A DNA stretch of 64,000 nt from positions 806,001 through 870,000 of the forward strand of contig JAACMV010000023.1 of assembly GCA_010909725.1 (NCBI GenBank), given 5' to 3'. The translations under genes and the position numbers were made by a program. The DNA comes from Picochlorum sp. 'celeri' (lineage: Eukaryota > Chlorophyta > Trebouxiophyceae). Under the pieces are notes generated by a model, which saw only the letters and a program-made list of their open reading frames with translations, did not search any database and was not told the origin of the DNA. This document shows positions 10,679-21,100 of this stretch, piece after piece (the stretch's first letter is position 1; each line of letters starts with the position of its first letter).

Positions 10679-10740
10679 GAGCAAAGACTGTCGTGTTTTG
10701 CTCTCTTTTCGAATCGTGATGCCCTTATCTGATTATTGAA

Positions 10741-12299
10741 ATGATAGTTTTTGATCTCATCGTTCTAGTAACGTCATTCGTGGCGTTGCTGATGGCAGGG
10801 TGGTTGTTTGTTACCAAGTCGCTCTATTCACCGAATGAGCGTCGAAGTATCGTTGCGACAGCCATGTTTGCCCTGATTTTTGCCTTCTCAGCAATGATTC
10901 TGGAACTAATTGTGTGTGAGGTCACTGATAGCCTGGATATAAGGTATGTTTCACCATGGTTGTGAGGCAAGTACTCCCAGTGTACATGTAGTTACACATG
11001 GGTTGCCTTGCATACAATATGCCTAATTTAAGGAATTGCTAATGGCACTATGTTATGGTATGTAGGACGAGGAAAATGGGTTGGAAGGTGGATATGATAA
11101 TGCTGCTGGGTCTACTACTGGTGGTGCTTCCCTTCTCACATATTTTGATGCTTGTTCAGAGGAAACTGAGTGGGTTCAAAGCTGTGCTGATATCTGGAGT
11201 GATATTGAGTGGACTGAGTTTTTTGTTTTGGAATTCAACGTGGCTAGCACCTGCTCTTCCGGCTGGTGCCAAAGATCTCTCAAAGTATAGCATGTTGGAG
11301 GCAGTTGGACGAGTGGGAGCGCTGGGGCTTGTTCTCGTGTCTGTGTTGTCTGGCTATGGTACAGTCAGTGTCCCGTTCTCATATATTAGCCTTTTCATCC
11401 GACCTGTTGAGGCGGGGGAGATATCTGCCATGGAGTCGCAGCTGCAACAGGCAACAGTGTCAAAGAAGCAAAAGATTTCAAAAGTGGAAGAGCTGCAAGA
11501 GGAATTGAGGATGAAGAGAGCCAACGATGATGTGAAGGCTAATTTTTTTAGCAAGTTCGTGACTGCTATTAGTTCTGTGGGTGTGAGAAGAATTTTACAG
11601 GATATAACGAATTTAGAGGTCGAAATCTCGTCCTTGTCATCGCTCGAGTCTGCATTGCAGGCTGACATTGTTGATCTTAGGAAGCAAAGGTACAAGGCAC
11701 AGATTTCTAGGACAATGCGTGGTCACGTTCAGAATTTATTAGGATACATACTGTCTATATATTGTATATATCGGATGTTTGCCAGCTCGAAAGCCCTTGT
11801 CGTTGGAGAGGATACAAGTTCTGATCCTGTGAGTAAGACGCTTGCATTCATTCTTCGATTCTTCTCTGGTGGCAGTCTTCGACTCGATGTTCAGGCCTTT
11901 TCACAGTATCTAACGCTTGCATTCGTTGGATTTATATCAATAACATCTTTGAGAGGCTTTATTATGCATATGCAAAGTTTCTTCTCCTTCTTCCGTGGTG
12001 CTAGAACATCATCTGTTGGATTTGTTTTGTTCTTGACAGAGCTTTTGGGATTTTACACAATATCCACCTTGCTGTTGCTCCGTCGACAGCTTCCTGAGCA
12101 ATACAGAGCAACTGTGACGGATGCTATTGGAGGAGATTTAGAATTCGATTCGTATCATCGTGGCTTTCATGCTATTTTCCTCTTGACTGCCATTGTCTCT
12201 CTTGGCATGTTTTGGCAACAGATATCTCGCCGTAAAGCAGAGGCTATGGATAAGCTTCCGTCATATATCATTCCTTCGGATACAAAGATGAAACTGTGA
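10741..12299 (+). CDS. GPHR: Golgi pH regulator / GTG1-COLD1 family anion channel
   Basis: Two exons, 10741-10943 and 11066-12299, 478 aa. The 122-bp intron uses GTATGT...TGTAG and joins DSLDI to RTRKMGWK in phase. There are about eight to nine predicted membrane spans: two in exon 1, several in the GPHR N-terminal domain, a central cytosolic coiled coil (about residues 195-280), then the C-terminal ABA_GPCR block (FLTELLGFYTISTLLLLRRQLP). Animal members acidify the Golgi as voltage-dependent anion channels, and plant GTG/COLD1 proteins have been linked to ABA and cold signalling. Here a Golgi/ER ion-homeostasis role is the safer call. The stop is 4 bp from that of the convergent PPT1 gene. 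Confidence 0.9.
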
Positions 12300-12303
12300 T
12301 TAT

Positions 12304-13242
12304 TTATTTATACGCTGCTACTTGAACTTGTACATATTCCTTGATAAGTACATCCCGAAACCACTCCAATGAAATGTGCATATGCTTGCCCTCTACAAAT
12401 CCAAGCTCGAGCCGGCCGTCCTGCTGCAGCTGATCAAGCCCAAGATTCCTAAATAGCGCTTGCTCCTCCATTGTCTGGATCGACGTCCCATTAAAGAATC
12501 CAAAATGACTCGTTTCTTTGGGCTCCAGCATGGTGTCATTGGTAAACTGGAATAGAACCATTTTCTCAAGACTTTGAATGGCATCTCTGTATTGAATACA
12601 AGGATCTAATTGATACACCTTCTTCTGAGTACCAAACTCGCAGTTGATATCCGCCAAAAACTTGGCATGCTCTCTATATTCTGGCAATCGATCTGGCAAT
12701 TTCAAATACTGTGCTTGAACAAACATTCTCTGCACAAACCCCTGATACGCCACACTCTCAATCGATCGATCCAAAATCCAACATAATGTGCTGGAGATGG
12801 GCACAGGGCATGATGGAATACTCACCACTCCATTCTGTGGACCACCAATGGAAATCAGCCGTTCCATACGGGGCCCAACTGCATGGCATCTCTGCAACAA
12901 ACCCCTCATAAACAGTCCTCCCTGACTAAACCCAATACCTATGTATCCATCCTTCAATTCAGGAGTCATGGCAAGGTCTCGACACGCAGAATCAATCTGC
13001 TGATTCAAATCTCCAAAGAAGGAAGACGCCGTATCAGTCAGAAAACCCGTTTCAGCCGAGATACAGTGAACATATACACCTGGAATCTCCTCTTGGATCA
13101 CATCTATAACATTAGCCATGGATCCATCGCATGAATCCCCCATTCCGTGCCAAATAACCACCGGAGTAGGGTTGGGAGACCCCATGGCCATGTCCCACAA
13201 CCCTACACATATCAAGACTCTTGCGATTCTAGACACCCACAT
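12304..13242 (-). CDS. PPT1: Palmitoyl-protein thioesterase (PPT1-like)
   Basis: Single exon, 312 aa, with an N-terminal signal peptide (IARVLICVGLWDMAMG). Motifs: oxyanion-region PVVIWHGMGDSC, nucleophile GFSQGG (Ser near residue 105), SIGGPQNGV, an Asp in the FTNDTML segment and the C-terminal His in GKHMHISLEWF. Length and order match lysosomal PPT1, which removes thioester-linked fatty acyl groups from Cys in proteins during degradation in the lysosome or vacuole. No internal deletion is seen. PPT2 is the alternative, but the conserved blocks fit PPT1 better. Confidence 0.92.
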   Translation of the reverse strand: MWVSRIARVLICVGLWDMAMGSPNPTPVVIWHGMGDSCDGSMANVIDVIQEEIPGVYVHCISAETGFLTDTASSFFGDLNQQIDSACRDLAMTPELKDGYIGIGFSQGGLFMRGLLQRCHAVGPRMERLISIGGPQNGVVSIPSCPVPISSTLCWILDRSIESVAYQGFVQRMFVQAQYLKLPDRLPEYREHAKFLADINCEFGTQKKVYQLDPCIQYRDAIQSLEKMVLFQFTNDTMLEPKETSHFGFFNGTSIQTMEEQALFRNLGLDQLQQDGRLELGFVEGKHMHISLEWFRDVLIKEYVQVQVAAYK

Positions 13243-13393
13243 TGTCTAAAATAATAGCAAAGATAATCAAAAGGCGTGGTTTGAGTGACAATGAATGGTC
13301 ATTTCATGATGTGAATGTGAACACATCACGTCGGATGATTTTGACACAAATAGCGCTACAATAACAACAACAACGATAATAATGAACATAAAT

Positions 13394-15024
13394 TTAGACT
13401 AAGAATTGGTTTGTATCGACAGCATCGTGTTCAGTGGTAAGTTGTATGCCTCCAGCAGCTGATGGAGCATCCCAAGCACCCTGTGGGATGGCTGCATTCA
13501 ACTGTCTATAGTACGGCTCCTTGAGATCGAATTGGCCTACTGAAAATTGCATCTTTTGATCTGGGTCATGTGGATTTGGTGGACCTGATAACTCTAGAGA
13601 AAGATCATAGCTCTGCCGTTCGTGTGCTTTCAGCTTGAATACACCCTTGATGGTCTCCCCTGGAGAGTAAATCATGATTGGTTGTCGCAGGACACAGCGG
13701 AGCTGGAACCAATGCGTGATTGGCATGCCAGGTGCTGTTGATAAGATGCGCTGGCATGTCGTCCCATCAAAAGATACATCAAACCAGGCAGCAATCCCAT
13801 GGACAGTGCATGCCCTGCCTACTTGCAGAGAGAGTGGAATCTCAAACTTGTACAGGTCTTCTTCTCTGCACGACGTAAAGTCAATTTTATGCATGGCATA
13901 GTTTGATACCAGAACATTTGGTGGGATTTGATCGACAACGACCTGCGAAAAGTAGGATGAATACGCAGAGTTGTGCAAGCATGTCAAATCCACACCATAA
14001 AAGTTCTCCTGCTGCCAAAAGGCTGCCTTGTTGGCAACCTCCATGTATAAATATTCGTCAGAAAAAGCAGAGATGTAAATTGTGCCTGTTCCTGGGAACA
14101 TTTTCCCTCCCTCAATGAGATGCATATCTCGTGCATAGAAGTAACTTTCTAGCATTCGTTCATTCACCAAGAGCGTTCCCATTGGCTCGGACACAAGCAC
14201 ATCGACCTTCTCGGGTAGCTCAATTTCTTCAACTTTACCCCGAATCACCTTAATCTTAGATCCATATGTTGGATTGGCTTTAAACAACTGCTCAGCAAAC
14301 GTGGCAATGTTTGATGCCTCCACTGCATAGACAACCCGAGCTCCTGCCTGTGCAGCAAAGAGACTCAGAATACCACTCCCACAGCCCACATCCATGACTG
14401 CTTTCCCTTCAAAATCTGATTTATTTTCTGTAATCGCGGCATAGTATGTCCCAGTTCGAATGTAATCCTGCAGCATGTTTTGTTGATGCTGTAGCATGCC
14501 ATAATAATGAAAGTACAATGCAGACGATGTCTTATCAGTCTTTCGATCAAAATGATCCAATTTCTCATAACCATCATTTAATCTATTCATCATCTTTTCC
14601 AGCCCATCAGCTGCCTCTGGAGACAAGGGTTTTAATATCAGAGTGGCCTCTTTTTTCCTCTTGGTCCCTCGTCGACCACCATGGAGGCACGTATTCATCA
14701 GATAGGGCCCATGCGAGGTCTTCCAAACCTGTATATTGATACATTGATGTAAATAAAAACATTATGGATCATCATCGACGCAGTATCGCGTACCTTGGTG
14801 TGGTCAATGTCGTTGCATGCAACCTCTTTTCCTTCAGAATCGCGAATAACGACTGTGCTTCCTTTATGACCTTTTCCATCCTCAACTATATATATCTTTG
14901 ATTTTTTGAGAATTTCAGAGCATTCATAGTGCGTCGAATGCTCAGCGACTCTGTCGTCAAACACTCCAACCTCGACTTGGTCTATTTCAAAGCTCTCGGG
15001 CACTTCCCGACAGATTTCATTCAT
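13394..15024 (-). CDS. PRMT4: Type I protein arginine methyltransferase 4 (CARM1-like)
   Basis: Two exons, 15024-14794 and 14728-13394, 521 aa. The 65-bp intron (GTACGC...ATACAG) is phase 0 and joins CNDIDHTK to VWKTSHGPYL. The N-terminal ~80 residues are in the position of the CARM1 EVH1/PH-like domain. Motif I is VMDVGCGSGILSLFAAQAG (SAM binding, about residue 190), post-I YAVEAS, and the double-E loop SEPMGTLLVNERMLES (about 255). A beta-barrel follows. The family makes asymmetric dimethylarginine on histone H3 and splicing or RNA-binding proteins, mainly in the nucleus. The YFHYYGMLQHQQNMLQD segment is characteristic of CARM1. Confidence 0.93.
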
Positions 15025-15190
15025 TGTAGCATAATAAAAGATGTAACTAAATATAATTCATTGTTTGATAATGCATGCCGAGTCATTTTTGGGTATTCTT
15101 GGGTTCCGGGATGGGGTCTTCAATGATGGCTGAAACCATCCACCAAGATTCAAATGAGGCTTGATCAAGCCTCATCTCAAGGAAGAGTCG

Positions 15191-16801
15191 TCATGAGAAG
15201 AACGGGATTTTGCGAAAAAGCTTGACAACCTCGTCATGTCCAGACCGAATTGCGTAAGTCTTTGCGTTCCATCCACGGTCATCTTCAATATACAAATCTG
15301 CTTTAGCTTTCCATATCAAGTACTCGACGACATTGTCATGGCCTTCCCAGCACGCATGCATCAATGCAGTTAGCTCGTCAGAATCGCTGGCATCCACATC
15401 CAGATTGCCGATTTTCTTATGCAAGTACTTGATAATGTCTATGTTGCCACATATGGAAGCCAATATAAGGGCTGTCGTCCCATTTTTATCTGTGTCGTTC
15501 ACATCCACAATGCCTAGTTTTTTATGGAAATACCTTAGTATGTATTCCTGACCATTTTCGCAAACAATCATGAATGCCGTTCGCCCCCATTTATCCCTGA
15601 TGCTGAGATCAACATTGCCTATCGTTTCATAGAGGTACTTGACAGTATGCATGGCGCTTGATGAAAGGCTTGTGCATCCACATGCAATCATAAATGGTGT
15701 GTGGCCTACATCATCCGTATCATTCATATCCACATTGCCTATCGTCGTATGAAAATATTTAAAAATGTCTTGCCTTGTTTCTTTGCAAGCAATCATAAAT
15801 GGTGTCTGGCCTGCATCATCCCTGGCATCCACATCCACATTGTCAACTGTCTCACACAAATATTTGACCGTGTCTAGATGGCCGCTTGCACAAGCAAGCA
15901 TGAGTGGTGTCCTGCCCTTTTGGTCCCTCTTCTCTATACCAATATTGCTGATGTTCTCATACAAATACTTGACAACATCAGTACGACCATTTCTACAAGC
16001 AATCATGAATGCTTTCTGATGTGTACTGTTGCTCTCATTCATATCCATATTGCCTATTGTTTCGTAGAAGAACCTGAGAATGCCTATATGCCCATGGGTA
16101 CATGCAACCACGAGTGCAGTGTCTTTGATATCAAAGTCCTTGTCAGTCAGATCTTCATTGCTCAGTGTCTCCCAAAAATATCTGACAAGGTGCACATGCC
16201 CATATTTTGATGCGCTGCGGAGCGCTTTATCAGCCCATGAAACGTTGGACATCTCACCCAAAAGATCGACAATCCTCTGGACATCCTCTACATCAAAACC
16301 TGCCTTGCATGCTCCCTCGAGAAGATTGACCCGATGCCTCAATTCAGTCTCAGAGAGCTTCTTCATGTGCCTTTCAACACACAAACCAGATCGAACCACT
16401 CGATATACTTCCAAAGGAACGTATTCCATGTATTTGTGTGCAGCCCTGAATTGCTCAAATTCAGTCTCGAAATCCATCTGTGATACATCCGTATCCGCTT
16501 CTCTGGCCGCTATTTTCATCGAGTATTTAATCGTAGATTTCATCTGGTTAGAGAGGCCATTTTCTGAAGGAGGAGGCAACAAGGGAGGCTGCTTTGAATG
16601 TTTTGTCAAGTGCTCCTTCAGGCCCTCCTGTTTCAAAAACCCAAGCGCATACAGACTCACGCACGCTTGGGCCTCTTTCAAGCAGAACACATTACTCAAA
16701 TTCTTTAAAATATGAGGCTGAATGGGACCAGGACCAAAGATGCGATCGACGGCAGAATGGCCGAGCTTCCTCTTCTTGTTGTTGACGTTTGCAGAAGCCA
16801 T
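15191..16801 (-). CDS. Ankyrin-repeat protein
   Basis: Single exon, 536 aa. The N-terminus has a basic NKKRKLG stretch that could be a nuclear signal. From about residue 190 to the end there are roughly ten ankyrin repeats with an unusual, strongly conserved spacer (Y.YETIGNVDVN..D..G.TPFMIAC). The C-terminal repeat ends in a canonical form (DDRGWNAKTYAIRSGHDEVVKLF). No catalytic or membrane domain is seen. Ankyrin stacks mediate protein binding; the partner is unknown. A second, shorter ankyrin gene lies at 48566-49264, but its repeats are of the standard GADVNAKD type and are not a copy. Confidence 0.85.
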   Translation of the reverse strand: MASANVNNKKRKLGHSAVDRIFGPGPIQPHILKNLSNVFCLKEAQACVSLYALGFLKQEGLKEHLTKHSKQPPLLPPPSENGLSNQMKSTIKYSMKIAAREADTDVSQMDFETEFEQFRAAHKYMEYVPLEVYRVVRSGLCVERHMKKLSETELRHRVNLLEGACKAGFDVEDVQRIVDLLGEMSNVSWADKALRSASKYGHVHLVRYFWETLSNEDLTDKDFDIKDTALVVACTHGHIGILRFFYETIGNMDMNESNSTHQKAFMIACRNGRTDVVKYLYENISNIGIEKRDQKGRTPLMLACASGHLDTVKYLCETVDNVDVDARDDAGQTPFMIACKETRQDIFKYFHTTIGNVDMNDTDDVGHTPFMIACGCTSLSSSAMHTVKYLYETIGNVDLSIRDKWGRTAFMIVCENGQEYILRYFHKKLGIVDVNDTDKNGTTALILASICGNIDIIKYLHKKIGNLDVDASDSDELTALMHACWEGHDNVVEYLIWKAKADLYIEDDRGWNAKTYAIRSGHDEVVKLFRKIPFFS

Positions 16802-17073
16802 TGTTATTAGTTGTCTTTTCTCTCCCTGATTTTTAACTGCATAATAGTATTATGTCTTTATGTATGTGATGGCATCGTTGTGCATGGTATCAGGTAGATC
16901 TAGATCCATAACCATCATGCCTGTTTGGCCAAATTATTTTGATTTTGAAATTCGAATTCGGTTCCTCCAAGTGGCTGAAACCATTTTTGGTGAACATGCA
17001 TGGTTTTGTTCATTACCGGTAGTGTATTTTTTAGAGCATCCATTTGATATTGGGCTTTTTAATTTTCATCATT

Positions 17074-18105
17074 ATGTATGGTTTGAAGGCGTGTAGATCT
17101 GGTACAAGAATCCAACATGGTGGGTGTTGGGTTTCTTCCCGAGGGACGTTTTTTAAACAGCGTTCGCGTGAAATCTCTCGATCGACTCATTTATCCTCTC
17201 GATTGCATGCACACATGCCTGATGATGTTTTTGTTATAGATTTCGATGGAGTTTTGGCGGATACACAGATGGAGGTGATGAGCGCGGGTTTGAACTGTGC
17301 TATGGAGGTTTGGCCTGATGCTTTTCGGGACATCTCGACTGACGAGGTGATGAAAGGGCTCGTGCGGGTCAGGCCAAGGCTGGTGAAGGGGTATGAGAGT
17401 ATGGTGATGGCACGGATGCTCGCAGAGGATTTGGGCAATGTGAATGTCATTCTGGAATGTGAGAATTGGGCAGATTCTCAATCAGGGGTTGTGAGCCATG
17501 TACTAGACACGTATGGGAATGATGCGGACGAGTTGGAAGCTGTGTTTGAAGCTTGGCGAAGGAATAGGATTGAGAATAATTTTGATGATTGGATAACGCT
17601 GAATCCGTTGTATGATGGGATTCAGAGTGCAGTGTCTGATTGTCAAGCACCATTTTACATTGCTTCGAGCAAAGCAGGCAACAGGTTGATTCCTCTTTTG
17701 AATACCTTGTTGGGTATGGAGGTTGATGAGGATAGTCCAAGAGTGTTTTCTGGTCTGATTCCTCCGAATGAACTGAAATTGGAGGTGCTGGAGACTGTTT
17801 TGCAGAGGCCTATTGCACAGGGAGAACGCACTGTGCTTCATTTTATTGATGATAGGTTTGAGACGATCGAGTATATCGCTCAGCACGGGAGCGCAGAGTT
17901 GCTGAAAAAGTTTGTGTTGTATTTGGCTGGATGGGGATATTGCACAGAAGATGAGCGGCAGAAGGCCAGGGAGTTGGGCATTCGAGTTTTAGATTTGGAT
18001 GAATTCTGTGAGTTGTTGCGATTTCAAATCATCATGAAAGTGAATGACGGGTGTCAAGAAACTGAGGAAGAAACGCTCGCTCATGTGTACAAGAAGAGCG
18101 AATAA
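17074..18105 (+). CDS. HAD-superfamily hydrolase
   Basis: Single exon, 343 aa from the ATG at 17074; a second in-frame ATG at 17215 begins just before the domain. Motif I DFDGVLADT gives the nucleophile Asp and general acid. Motif II is IASSKAGNR, a Lys follows in the cap-proximal region, and motif IV is HFIDDRFETI. The ~45-residue basic, Ser/Arg-rich N-terminus would suit a plastid or mitochondrial transit peptide if the first ATG is used. HAD members of this size are mostly small-molecule phosphatases; the substrate is unknown. It converges on ATR with 39 bp between stops. Confidence 0.82.
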   Translation: MYGLKACRSGTRIQHGGCWVSSRGTFFKQRSREISRSTHLSSRLHAHMPDDVFVIDFDGVLADTQMEVMSAGLNCAMEVWPDAFRDISTDEVMKGLVRVRPRLVKGYESMVMARMLAEDLGNVNVILECENWADSQSGVVSHVLDTYGNDADELEAVFEAWRRNRIENNFDDWITLNPLYDGIQSAVSDCQAPFYIASSKAGNRLIPLLNTLLGMEVDEDSPRVFSGLIPPNELKLEVLETVLQRPIAQGERTVLHFIDDRFETIEYIAQHGSAELLKKFVLYLAGWGYCTEDERQKARELGIRVLDLDEFCELLRFQIIMKVNDGCQETEEETLAHVYKKSE

Positions 18106-18144
18106 GTATGAATATTATTATTAATGAATGGATGAATGTTGTGA

Positions 18145-21100
18145 TTAATACCATGCTTGCCACCAAATGTACATTCTTGATAGATTCTCCATGGATGTTG
18201 CCTCTTGGATGAGCCTTTGTGTTTGCCCCTGTATTGACAGAGGCATGCATGGTTCAGATGTGACACCCAAGAGGGTACCTTGGAGTCTACCGCTAATTGT
18301 ATCCAGCCAGTCCCGAGCCTGTGGGTTGTCTGCCTCTTTGTCACCACTGGATGTGCTGCGCCGTTCCTCTGATTTTGCCCAATCAACAAGAGGATCATGT
18401 ACAAATGTGTCCATGATTGATAGAATATTTCCTCGGTGTTTTCGAAGGATTGCCAATGTGTTTTCAAATGAATTTCTGTAAACTCCCTCAACTCCAGAGA
18501 CACCAAAAGCATCAATAATATTCTGAGTTAGGCGGAATGGAACAACTTCTGGTTGTGGTAGCGTCAAACCTTTGTCAAAGAGGCAACCGAAATCGATCTG
18601 AATAGCATCTCCATTCGACATGTCGAGAAGAACATTCTCCAAATGCCTATCCCCTAGCCCTACCACGTGTCCAACAACACACCATACACTATATGTCCGT
18701 GTGAATGCCAGGCGTGCATTCAGCCATGAAGCAGGCTCTGGATAATGCTTCAAAAACCAGCGATGGAAACATGGTGGGTATGCTCTTAGTACAGCATCAA
18801 GCCATGACATGAGGCCACTAGATTTGCTTCGTGCATCCTTGCCAGAAGAAGCAGTAGCATTGTTGTAGAGGTTCTTGATCTCATGATTTATCCGCTTTAT
18901 GTGGCTAGGAGAATCAGAGAACACTTCTGAAATACAAGAACGAACTGGTTTCGTGCTGCATACCCATTCAACAAGACCGCAGTCTTCAGTAATAGGAATG
19001 ACTGCAAACCTTCGCAGGTATAAATCCTTTCTTCGGGCATCTGGGTCATCCTTGAATAGCCTATTTATTATTCCAGCAGCTTCCATCATCCGATTATCCT
19101 TGCGCAAGTCGTCTTTAGGTTTTGCTAAGAATGGATACTCTTTTCCATCGCTTCCGATAAAAATGACGCGCTTTGGCTTCATGAGAGACATCATGACGTC
19201 AATAGAATCCTTCATGCCTGCAATTGTAACTACCAAGGACTCGTCGTAGGTACCTTGTTTTTCTCTGTAGCCGTCGAGTGTTTGGAACATGTTTAAGGAT
19301 TCCATCGTAGGCATCATTACTCCGAGTGGCATCACTCTTGTGAGGTGAGAGAATGATTTCTTGGCTGAGATCACTCTGGCATTTGCTGCAGGAGTGTAGT
19401 GGCAAAGCTTGTAGAGCTGCTCACAAATCAGATTATTCTCAGCAAATAGACGCCTTTGTTGCTCATTAGAGCGTCTCTTTGCACTGTTAATAATCATCAT
19501 TGCCGCGTTGCGCCGATTCGACCTCCCAGATTTTGAGACTCCAGCCAATGCCCAAAGAACTTGCTGGGGATATGCAGTTGCAGCATCAGTAATTAGTGAT
19601 CTTGTCACGGCAGCAACGTCCGAATTATTGTGGCAAATTCTTGAGATCAATTGTGGAAGAGACGTCATCCAGCAATGTATTGGCATTCTTTTGGAAAGAT
19701 CATGCAGAATAGACATCACTTGGGCTTGTGCCCTGTCAATGGCAGAGTCAGATTTGCACTTCAATGCATCAGATCCAATCTCGAACCATAGGGTCAACAG
19801 GCGAGGTAAACTTTGGTAAATATACTCTGTACCAGCCATGGCGCATTTTCCATATGCTTCGATAACTTCTGGGTAGTAAGTATGGTAGGGCCTGTCCTGG
19901 CTCAGTTTTACCCTTGATTTCCCACCAAGTCGATCTGACACCACTCGGCCACGATTCTCCAAGCTGGTTTGTCTTTCTTTTGCGTCGCTCATATACTCAT
20001 CAAGGTACAGAGCAAACCTAAAGAATCCAGTTTCCCATCTATCTGGATCGTTATGCACGGAAAGAGCCCGTTCAAACATATGGACAACTTCTTCCCGGGT
20101 TCCTTGGCCCAGCTCTGCAGTCCACTGAGCCTCCTTTAATAGTATCTGGCATAAATAGTCAGACTTTTCCTTCTTCGAATCAAAAATTTCAATTTCATTC
20201 TCATTTGACTGAAGAATCGGCACAATGCCTTGAAGCTCTTGCAATGCTCGATAGGTGTTGCCTTTTGCATGCAACAGTTCCAAATGCTCTAAGCTTGAAC
20301 CTGGAACCTTGAGGTTTCGTGATTCCAAGACAGAAGGAACAGCTGCATCTAAATTCCCTGTTTCTCTGCAAAGTGAGGCGTGTGTCATCCAGCAAAAACC
20401 GACTTCATCCCTTGCATCCACGAGGTGGGCGAGTTGCCTCCGGATGTCAAGGATTGGGCCTCGTGTTCCTACAGTTGGCTGGGTGATAGACAGCCTATCC
20501 CTCCACCTAAGATTACGTTGCCGCTCTTTTGGACCAACGGTGCTGTTTATGATTCCTACAAAGAAAGACTTTTATCAAGAGGGAGTGCTTAAACAACAGC
20601 AATCAATCAAAGAAGCGCACCTGCTGCATCTGAGATTTCCTGGATCATGTGCAGTTTGACAAGATATGGATAGGCACGTGCGTACGATTCTTTAGCAGCG
20701 GCAGAAAATTGTGACATAACCTCAAAACGCACTTTTGAGAGATCTTCACGCAATCTGTGGTGGCCTGCGTCTTCTGACAAATGGCAGAGCAGTTGGCCAA
20801 GGCTTAACTCCCACTTCTCATCTAAAGTCAACCTTTGAAAAGCTTCCTGCGAGATCCCAATGTATTTTTGAATTTCACCGCGGTACTTGCCAAGTCTCCA
20901 TAGGGAAGCCACGCCTTTTGTTGCTATTCTTGCGTTTTCCAAGTTTGAGAGAGTGTTGTCACCAGACAGAAGGCCTCTAACCTGATTGACCAAGCCTTCA
21001 AAGTGACCCAATTGCAGCAAGCAATTCAGGCGTCCTTCCAACAGATTCGAATCTGATCCGATGCTACCGTTAGATTTGGAAATATCGAGTTCGTATAAAG